Below are positions 1-4,850 of a stretch of 7,976 nucleotides of DNA, piece after piece (position 1 is the first letter of the stretch; every line of letters begins with the position of its first letter). The position numbers were made by a program, and so were the translations under genes. The DNA comes from an uncultured Actinomycetes bacterium (GTDB lineage: Bacteria; Actinomycetota; Acidimicrobiia; Acidimicrobiales; RAAP-2), in contig CAITOG010000060.1 of the NCBI GenBank assembly GCA_903893955.1, forward strand, positions 1-7,976. Reading direction: 5' to 3'. The notes under the pieces are model-generated. The model was given only the letters and a program-made list of their open reading frames with translations. It searched no databases and was not told the origin of the DNA.

Positions 1-846
1 AACGCCGTTCGAGATGGCCTCGAGGCCGGTCAGCGAGGAGCCACCGTTGGCGAATGAGCGGAGCAGGTAGATGAAGGCGAGGCCCATCAGCCAGCCCGAG
101 CCGGGCGTCCCGAAGGTGCCGTCGACAAGCAGGTGGTGAGGTGGGATCGGGAGGACGGGCAGCGTCCCCACGGCCGCCTTGTAGTAGCCGACCAGGATGA
201 TGCAGACCAAGGCGAAGACGTAGACATAGGTCGGGATGGCGAAGAAGCGACCCGCCTCCTTGATGCCTCGCAGGTTGCCGTAGATGAGGATCACGACGAC
301 CCCGACGGTGATCTCAAGCGTCCATGGCAGCAGGCTCGGCACCGCTGAGGTCAGGGCAGCAGTGCCTGCCGCTGTCTGCACGGCGACGGTGACGGTGTAG
401 TCGATCAGCAGCGCCACCGCTGCGATCTGGGCCACCCGTGGGCCGAAGTTGTCACGAGCCACCACGTAGGCGCCGCCGGCCTTCGTGTAGAAGCCGATGA
501 CGTCGAGATACGAGAGGGTGACGAAGAACAGCACGCCGATGATGGCCATGGTGATCGGCACCACCATCGTGAACGCCGCCAGGCCGATGTAGGGCGTCAG
601 CTGGGTGAGCATCTCCTCGGTGCCGTACGCCGACGAGGAGATGCAGTCTGGGGCGAGAACACCGAGTGCGGTTGGCCTGCCGAGGCGCTCGTCTTCGAGC
701 TCTTCGGACACCTTGGGGGCACCCAACAGAACGTTCTTGACCCGATAGCCGAAGGTCTCAGGGAACTGCTGGGCGAGGTTGCGGGTGACGCTTCGACGCG
801 GTTGCAGTCGGCTCGTCGCCTCGTCCATCCCCTGGGTGCTCGACAT
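1..846 (-). CDS. KimA-like APC-superfamily potassium/amino-acid transporter (partial, N-terminal 282 residues)
   Basis: This is an inner-membrane transporter whose C-terminal half lies beyond base 1; the frame is still open at the edge. The ATG at 846..844 is preceded by GGAG. A soluble N-terminus of about 60 residues ends in LLGAPKVSEEL, followed by hydrophobic segments at about 61-80, 86-112, 136-168, 174-190, 201-221 and 252-282. TM1 carries APDCISSSAYGTEEML, closely resembling the KimA (YdaO) motif SDALSSVAYATEE. Asp67 and Tyr74 have the same spacing as the K+-site Asp36 and Tyr43 of Bacillus subtilis KimA as I remember it. TM3 has DYTVTVAVQTAAG and TM6 SLTGLEAISNG, both typical of the family. 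It diverges from two RCK/TrkA genes, as a homologous gene does beside ceoBC in mycobacteria, so potassium is the likely substrate. A generic amino-acid permease is the alternative. Family call strong, substrate inferred. Confidence 0.85.
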   Translation of the reverse strand, partial: MSSTQGMDEATSRLQPRRSVTRNLAQQFPETFGYRVKNVLLGAPKVSEELEDERLGRPTALGVLAPDCISSSAYGTEEMLTQLTPYIGLAAFTMVVPITMAIIGVLFFVTLSYLDVIGFYTKAGGAYVVARDNFGPRVAQIAAVALLIDYTVTVAVQTAAGTAALTSAVPSLLPWTLEITVGVVVILIYGNLRGIKEAGRFFAIPTYVYVFALVCIILVGYYKAAVGTLPVLPIPPHHLLVDGTFGTPGSGWLMGLAFIYLLRSFANGGSSLTGLEAISNGV

Positions 847-853
847 CCGCTCC

Positions 854-859
854 AATCTA
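854..859 (-). promoter_or_regulatory. Candidate -10 element of the KimA-like permease gene
   Basis: On the minus strand TAGATT fits the actinobacterial TANNNT -10 pattern and ends 7 bases before the ATG at 846. With this spacing the transcript would begin at or next to the start codon. However, the intervening GGAGCGG also looks like a ribosome binding site, so either a leaderless or a leadered reading is possible. No good -35 hexamer is visible (TGAGGC at 882..877 is the correctly spaced sequence). Confidence 0.35.
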
Positions 860-860
860 C

Positions 861-878
861 GCCTGCGCGAGCGCAGGC
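861..878. promoter_or_regulatory. Perfect inverted repeat between divergent kimA-like and ceoB genes
   Basis: GCCTGCGC and GCGCAGGC form 8-bp perfect arms around a GA centre. The repeat lies 14 bp upstream of the permease start and fills the space between its candidate -10 (TAGATT, 859..854) and the -35 area. That position suits an operator; an RNA hairpin is less likely because the permease transcript probably starts downstream of it. No known regulator's site was recognised. Confidence 0.45.
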
Positions 879-924
879 CTCAGCCGACATTGCGAAACCA
901 GTCGAGATGTGGTGGCATCAGGGC

Positions 925-1581
925 ATGAAGGTCGTCATCATCGGCTGCGGCCGCGTCGGCTCTGGGCTCGCGAACGCGCTGAGCGAGGAGGGCCACCACG
1001 TCGTGGTCATCGACAAGTCAAAGCGTGCCTTCCGGCGGCTCGACGTTGGCTTCCTTGGCAAGACCATCGTGGGGTCGGGCTTCGACCGCGACGCGCTGAG
1101 CTCGGCTGGCGCGCACGAGGCGGATGCCCTGGCAGCGGTGACGAGCGGCGACAACTCCAACATCCTGTGCGCTCGCATCGCTCGGGAGAATTACCAGATT
1201 CCCAATGTGGTCGCCCGGATCTACGACCCCCGACGCGCTGAGATCTACCAGCGCTTGGGCATCCCGACTGTGGCCACCGTCACGTGGACCATCGACCAGG
1301 TCCGTCGATGGCTCCTGCCTGAGACAAGCCCCCACTCCTGGAGCGACGCCTCAGGTTCGCTGCTGATCATCGAACGACCGCTGCCTGAGGCCCTGGCAGG
1401 GCGTTCTTTGAGCGCCCTCGGAATCCCCGGCGAGATCCAGCTGATCGCGGTAACCCGATCGGGCGTCTCTCGTCTCGACGTCAAGGATCTCGTCGGCCAA
1501 GAGCGCGACATGCTGCAGTTCGCAGTGGTCGCAGGGGCCGAGGACAAGCTCAATGAATTGCTGCAGGGAGCACCTAGATGA
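925..1581 (+). CDS. trkA: TrkA-family potassium uptake regulatory protein CeoB (RCK domain protein)
   Basis: This is a 218-residue cytoplasmic NAD(H)/nucleotide-binding regulator of potassium transport, homologous to TrkA and to actinobacterial CeoB. The TrkA-N (RCK-N) Rossmann domain covers about 1-125: beta1 is followed by GCGRVGSG (residues 7-14), with Asp30 ending beta2 in VVVID, the usual ribose-binding acid. The TrkA-C domain is about 143-215. Length is typical for the single-RCK CeoB/CeoC type, about half of E. coli TrkA, which carries two RCK units. I chose the ATG at 925 because it gives MKVVIIGCG at the usual family start; in-frame ATGs at 907 and 802 would add residues that are not family-like. 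No clear Shine-Dalgarno precedes it. Its TGA overlaps the ceoC ATG (ATGA), implying translational coupling and a joint complex. The divergent permease is the obvious candidate partner; no TrkH/TrkG subunit is visible. Confidence 0.93.
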   Translation: MKVVIIGCGRVGSGLANALSEEGHHVVVIDKSKRAFRRLDVGFLGKTIVGSGFDRDALSSAGAHEADALAAVTSGDNSNILCARIARENYQIPNVVARIYDPRRAEIYQRLGIPTVATVTWTIDQVRRWLLPETSPHSWSDASGSLLIIERPLPEALAGRSLSALGIPGEIQLIAVTRSGVSRLDVKDLVGQERDMLQFAVVAGAEDKLNELLQGAPR

Positions 1582-2240
1582 AGGTCATGGTCGCAGGAGG
1601 CGGTTCTGTCGGTGTCGCGATCGCAACCGATCTGACGTCCAAGGGCTACGACGTCACGGTGATGGAGCAGGATCCCTCGATCATCGAAAAGCTGAGCCAC
1701 CAGTCCAACCTCACCCTCTTCCTCGGCGACGCCTGCGAGGTGGCCTCGCTCCAAGGAGCCGGCGTCGGCACAGCCGAGGTCGTCGTGGCTGCCACCGGCG
1801 ACGACGAGGACAACCTCGTGATCTCGCTGCTCGCCAAGCAGGAGTTCGCAGTCCCGCGGGTGGTGGCTCGAGTCAACAACTCGAAGAACCAATGGCTCTT
1901 CAACGAGAGCTGGGGCGTGGACGTATCGGTCTCGACGCCCCAGCAGCTCACCGCACTGGTCGAGGAGGCCGTCTCTGTCGGCTCGCTCGTCCGGCTCCTC
2001 GAGTTCGAGCGCGCCACGGCCAACCTGCTCGAGGTCACCCTGGCCGCCTCATCGCCGGCGATCGACACCTCGCTCGGCGAGCTCTCGATGCCCCCAGACT
2101 CGACCATCGTCGCCATCATCCGGGACGGGCGGCTCCAGCACCCCGACGATGAGGTCGTCCTCCACGAGGGCGACGAGGTCCTGGTGCTCGTCAGCGCTGA
2201 CGACGAAGAGGAGATCCAGCGCCTCTTCGTCGCTCCCTAG
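1578..2240 (+). CDS. trkA: TrkA-family potassium uptake regulatory protein CeoC (RCK domain protein)
   Basis: This 220-residue paralogue of the preceding gene is the second half of the CeoB/CeoC pair. The RCK-N Rossmann domain starts with VAGGGSVG (residues 5-12); Glu30 ends beta2 in VTVME. AATGDDEDNL (71-80) is the conserved loop after beta4. The TrkA-C domain occupies about 138-218, with DSTIVAIIRDG and HEGDEVLVLVS as its beta strands. The start is fixed by the 4-base ATGA overlap with ceoB, so the two are made in linked amounts and probably form a heteromeric ring or tetramer. CeoB ends beta2 with Asp and CeoC with Glu, so the two may differ in nucleotide preference; that is inference. The product should act on the cytoplasmic face of a potassium transporter. 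The gene ends 60 bp before the phosphatase gene. Confidence 0.93.
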   Translation: MKVMVAGGGSVGVAIATDLTSKGYDVTVMEQDPSIIEKLSHQSNLTLFLGDACEVASLQGAGVGTAEVVVAATGDDEDNLVISLLAKQEFAVPRVVARVNNSKNQWLFNESWGVDVSVSTPQQLTALVEEAVSVGSLVRLLEFERATANLLEVTLAASSPAIDTSLGELSMPPDSTIVAIIRDGRLQHPDDEVVLHEGDEVLVLVSADDEEEIQRLFVAP

Positions 2241-2287
2241 AAACCTCACGTCCAGCGAGGCGTCACCTCCGCGACACCTTGAGGTCG

Positions 2288-2293
2288 TAGCAT
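2288..2293 (+). promoter_or_regulatory. Candidate -10 element for a leaderless phosphatase mRNA
   Basis: TAGCAT matches TANNNT and ends 7 bases before the GTG at 2301. No Shine-Dalgarno lies between them, and an in-frame TGA at 2280-2282 excludes an earlier start. This geometry is what leaderless actinobacterial genes show. No convincing -35 is visible. Confidence 0.4.
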
Positions 2294-2300
2294 CAGTGGT

Positions 2301-3101
2301 GTGAATGGCGCCTTCTTCGATCTCGACAAGACCGTCATCGCCAAGGCATCGATCGTCGCCTTCGGTCGCCCGATCCGCAAAGAGGGGCTCATCACGCGAC
2401 GCACAGTCGCACGAGCTGCCATCCAGCAGTTGATCTTCCTTCGCTTCGGCGCTGACGAGGATCGGCTCGAGAAGGTCCGCCAGTCGATGCTCCAGCTGAC
2501 CAAGGGGTGGGACCGCAAGCAGGTGTCCTCAATCGTGCGAGAGACCCTGATCGACACGATCGAGCCCCTGATCTACGCCGAGGCGCTCGAGCTGATGGAG
2601 TTCCACCGAGCCCGGGGCGACCGCATCTACATCGTGTCAGCCGCACCCGAGGAGATCGTCACCCCGCTCGCCGAGCTCCTCGGCGTGGATGGCGCGCTCG
2701 CCAGCCGAGGTGAGGTGGACGCGCAGGATCGCTACACCGGCGACATGGGCTTCTACTGCTACGGACCCAACAAGGCGGTGGCGATCACCGAGCTCGCCGA
2801 GCGGACCGGCATCGATCTGGCACACTCAAGCGCCTACTCGGACTCTGCGACGGACATCCCGATGCTCGAGGTGGTGGGGCATCCGGTAGCGGTGAACCCT
2901 GATCGAGCTCTGGCCAAGGTGGCACAGGAGCGCGAGTGGGAGACGATGACGTTCACTAAGCCAGTGAAGCTGCGAGACCGCGTGACCCTCCGCACGCCGA
3001 TCGTGACCGGCGGGCTTGCGTTGGCGGGCGCGGTGGCACTTGCGGTGCTCCGTGGCAGTCGCCGCCACGGTGGTGGCAGCAGGGTCAAGACGCCAGCCTG
3101 A
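2301..3101 (+). CDS. HAD-IB family phosphatase, SerB1-like, with C-terminal hydrophobic segment
   Basis: This 266-residue protein is a haloacid-dehalogenase-superfamily phosphatase of subfamily IB (phosphoserine-phosphatase type). All four motifs are present. Motif I is FFDLDKTV, with nucleophile Asp7 and general acid/base Asp9. Motif II is IVSAAP with Ser113. Motif III is YGPNKA with Lys158. Motif IV is YSDSATDIPML with Asp181 and Asp185. Residues 15-100 form the helical cap. The family is the one that includes mycobacterial SerB1 (Rv0505c), judged by remembered similarity such as GEVxFYCYG and HPVAVNPDRAL. The true substrate is uncertain; phosphoserine or another small phosphomonoester is possible. 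Residues about 233-251 form a hydrophobic stretch followed by a basic tail (RGSRRHGGG), suggesting a membrane anchor. The GTG at 2301 is the only possible start because TGA precedes it in frame. There is no visible functional link to ceoBC. Confidence 0.88.
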   Translation: MNGAFFDLDKTVIAKASIVAFGRPIRKEGLITRRTVARAAIQQLIFLRFGADEDRLEKVRQSMLQLTKGWDRKQVSSIVRETLIDTIEPLIYAEALELMEFHRARGDRIYIVSAAPEEIVTPLAELLGVDGALASRGEVDAQDRYTGDMGFYCYGPNKAVAITELAERTGIDLAHSSAYSDSATDIPMLEVVGHPVAVNPDRALAKVAQEREWETMTFTKPVKLRDRVTLRTPIVTGGLALAGAVALAVLRGSRRHGGGSRVKTPA

Positions 3102-3118
3102 GGCCGACGCCGCCGGGA

Positions 3119-3199
3119 TCAGGCCGAGGCGTCCTTGAGGCGCTTGGCGGCCACGAGACCGATGGCAACGATGAGGGCGAGGATGAGGAGCTTCTTCAT
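3119..3199 (-). CDS. 26-residue single-pass membrane microprotein
   Basis: An ATG at 3199..3197 opens a 26-codon frame ending in TGA at 3121..3119. The predicted peptide starts MKKLLILALIVAIGLVAAKR and ends in a short charged tail (LKDASA). It is one hydrophobic helix (residues 4-18) between Lys2-Lys3 and Lys19-Arg20, in the style of actinobacterial microproteins such as DLW-39, which also start MKKLL, but it is shorter. It lies 17 bp downstream of the sigma-factor stop on the same strand and is probably on its transcript. The ribosome binding site is weak (TAGG about 10 bases upstream). It also sits between convergent genes, where a random open frame with such a clean membrane pattern is unlikely but possible. 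Function unknown; it could be a small membrane-protein modulator or only a leftover hydrophobic peptide. Confidence 0.55.
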   Translation of the reverse strand: MKKLLILALIVAIGLVAAKRLKDASA

Positions 3200-3216
3200 G
3201 GGGCTCAGCCTAGACC

Positions 3217-4152
3217 TCAGACGGTGAGCAGGTCACGGGCGCCGGTGTCCGACGACGGGTGACGGAGCTTGGACATCGCCCGGGCCTCGATCTGACGGAT
3301 CCGCTCTCGGGTGAGATTGAAGTGCTCGCCCACCTCTTCCAATGTGCGCGGCTCGCCGCGATCGAGCCCGAAGCGGAGCCGGAGGATCTCCCGCTCACGC
3401 TCGTCGAGCGGTGCCAAGAGGCGCTGGATCTCGTCGGGCAGCAGCGCCACCGCAGCCACCTCGAAGGGCGACTCGGCAGAGCGGTCCTCGACAACGTCAC
3501 CGAGCTCGGCGTCGCCATCCTCTCGAAGCGGCTCTGACAAGGAGAGCGGCTCAGCTCGGAAGCGGAGTGCCTCGATGAGCTTGTCCTCTGGCATCTCGAC
3601 CTCAGCACCGAGCTCGGCGAGCGTGGCCGGCCGTCCGAACTTGAGCTCGAGACGAGCCTGCGCCTTCTGGACCCGCGCCAGCGTGTCGCCGGCATGCACT
3701 GGGAGGCGGATGGTCCGACCTGTGTTGGCGATGCCTCGCGTGATCGCCTGGCGGATCCACCAGGTGGCATAGGTCGAGAACTTGAAGCCCTTGCGCCAGT
3801 CGAACTTCTCGACGGCGTGCATCAGACCGAGGTTGCCCTCCTGGATGAGGTCGAGCAGCGGGAGTCCTGAGGCCTGGTACTTCTTGGCGATTGAGACGAC
3901 GAGCCGGAGGTTGGACTGCACGAAGGTCTGCTGGGCGTCCTCGCCCCGCTTGGCCTCCATCTTGATCTTGCGACGCTCCGCAGCGGTCATCTTGCCGCCG
4001 GCCTCGAGCTTCTCAGCCGACTCACGTCCGGCTTCGATGGCCTGCGCCAACCTGACCTCGTCATCCTTCGTCAGGAGGGGGTACTGGCCGATGTCGGTGA
4101 GATAGAGGCGGACGAGGTCCTCGTCGTCCCGCTCGATACGTTCCTTCGCCAC
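3217..4152 (-). CDS. rpoD: RNA polymerase sigma factor, RpoD/SigA family (compact, no region 1.1)
   Basis: This 311-residue sigma-70 protein directs core RNA polymerase to promoters. Region 1.2 is at about 11-42 (DLVRLYLTDIGQYPLL). Region 2 is at about 76-150: core binding DLIQEGNLGLMHAV (101-114), -10 melting and recognition FSTYATWWIRQAITRGIAN (125-143), and RTIRLPVH. Region 3 is about 155-232, and region 4 about 238-298, with the -35-reading helix-turn-helix TLEEVGEHFNLTRERIRQIEA (split here as TLEEVGEHFNL and TRERIRQIEA). The acidic region 1.1 of principal factors is absent, so it may be a group 2 (SigB/HrdB-like) factor or a short principal factor; the sequence alone does not decide this. 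A Lys/Arg/Glu-rich insert (52-72) replaces the usual spacer between regions 1.2 and 2. The GTG start at 4152 is supported by AAAGG 9 bases upstream. The 26-residue gene follows; the nadE-linked gene lies upstream past a hairpin. Confidence 0.92.
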   Translation of the reverse strand: MAKERIERDDEDLVRLYLTDIGQYPLLTKDDEVRLAQAIEAGRESAEKLEAGGKMTAAERRKIKMEAKRGEDAQQTFVQSNLRLVVSIAKKYQASGLPLLDLIQEGNLGLMHAVEKFDWRKGFKFSTYATWWIRQAITRGIANTGRTIRLPVHAGDTLARVQKAQARLELKFGRPATLAELGAEVEMPEDKLIEALRFRAEPLSLSEPLREDGDAELGDVVEDRSAESPFEVAAVALLPDEIQRLLAPLDEREREILRLRFGLDRGEPRTLEEVGEHFNLTRERIRQIEARAMSKLRHPSSDTGARDLLTV

Positions 4153-4267
4153 GTGGTGGTGCCTTTCAGCCGCTGCTCTCGATGGAGCTCACCAGCACTC
4201 GCCTGTGAGCTCCCTGTTCTGGACCGCTCGCCGGACTTGTGCCTCAAGCGCGATTCGCAGTGAAGCA

Positions 4268-4273
4268 ATTGTA
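4268..4273 (-). promoter_or_regulatory. Candidate -10 of the sigma-factor promoter
   Basis: On the minus strand TACAAT (4273..4268) is one base off the TATAAT consensus. It is 115 bp upstream of the sigma GTG, giving a leader of roughly 110 bases. The region where a -35 would fall, about 17-19 bp further upstream, is inside the adjacent inverted repeat, so no independent -35 can be read. TTGACG is present (4297..4292) but only 18 bp from end to start including repeat bases, with 7 bases before TACAAT, too close to be its partner. Confidence 0.4.
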
Positions 4274-4278
4274 CCGGT

Positions 4279-4300
4279 GCCGTCAAGCCCCCTTGACGGC
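4279..4300. repeat. Perfect 9-bp inverted repeat with CCCC/GGGG loop upstream of the sigma gene
   Basis: GCCGTCAAG (4279-4287) and CTTGACGGC (4292-4300) are perfect complementary arms around four C (plus strand). It begins 4 bp beyond the stop codon of the 181-residue gene, so on the minus strand it could end that transcript as a hairpin terminator without a U-run. It also overlaps where the -35 region of the sigma gene's TACAAT box would be, so it could be an operator. It may do both. Confidence 0.5.
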
Positions 4301-4304
4301 GAGC

Positions 4305-4850
4305 TCACGAGACCAGTCCGAGCGGTCCGACGACCTCGGTGCATCGCTGCGCGAAGGCGGCCACCGCCGGCGGCAGCGGAGCACGATCAATGGCGAGGCG
4401 TCCAAGCGTCGCATCAAGGGGTCTGAGGGATTCCTCGAGATCCGTGAGGACCAGGCCGAGCGATCGACGCAAGGACCGCTCTGCGGCGTCAGAGCAGCCC
4501 ACCTCGAGCGAGATGACCGCCTCAATCACCCGCACCACCAGCACCTCGCGGTACGCGACGAGCAAGGTCGCAGCGTCACCTGCCAGGTTGCGAAGCTGCT
4601 CGACGACCGGTTCGAGCTCGCCGAGCACGAGCAGGCTGGCGCGATCGACCCCGTCTCGTCTCGGCAGGTGGTCGGTGAGCAGCTCGACGTGGCTGGCGTG
4701 CAGCATCGAGCGCTCGTCGAGGAGGCAGACGAGCGCTGGGGACTGCGCGGTCCTCGACGCCTCGCCGAGCTGCTGGTGGAGCCAAGACTCGACGGCGAGG
4801 AGCCGCCCGAGCTCGACGGCGGTCTGGTCCCCTGAGCGCCAGCTGGTCAT
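4305..4850 (-). CDS. Hypothetical helical protein coupled to nadE, possibly ferritin-like four-helix bundle
   Basis: I do not recognise a named family. The 181-residue product is soluble and almost all helix-forming, with helices at about 10-33, 38-62, 70-118 (probably two) and 122-150. It has no signal peptide or membrane segment. Carboxylate/His positions resemble a ferritin-like bundle: Glu21 in VESWLHQQL, Glu46 with His51 and His54 in DERSMLHASHVELL, Glu102 and Glu110 in YREVLVVRVIEA, and Glu139-140. A clean pair of ExxH motifs is missing, so metal binding is only a suggestion. The ATG at 4850 shares ATGA with the nadE stop, so it is translationally coupled to NAD synthetase and expected at a related level. 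A longer in-frame extension upstream of 4850 lies inside nadE and is a shadow. The gene ends just before the inverted repeat that precedes the sigma gene. Confidence 0.75.
   Translation of the reverse strand: MTSWRSGDQTAVELGRLLAVESWLHQQLGEASRTAQSPALVCLLDERSMLHASHVELLTDHLPRRDGVDRASLLVLGELEPVVEQLRNLAGDAATLLVAYREVLVVRVIEAVISLEVGCSDAAERSLRRSLGLVLTDLEESLRPLDATLGRLAIDRAPLPPAVAAFAQRCTEVVGPLGLVS

Noticed and set aside
802..924. Longer ceoB start at 802 or 907
   Set aside because: The added residues are not family-like and would run through the inverted repeat and into the divergent permease gene; TrkA proteins start at the MKVVIIG strand.
3101..3133. Repeated AGGCCGA and a 6-bp stem between convergent genes as a terminator
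   Set aside because: The 6-bp arms with a 16-base loop and partly within the microprotein frame are too weak in such GC-rich DNA.
4071..4286. 71-codon minus-strand frame across the sigma promoter and start
   Set aside because: It overlaps the sigma N-terminus in another frame, is Ser/Thr/Arg-rich, and shows no domain.
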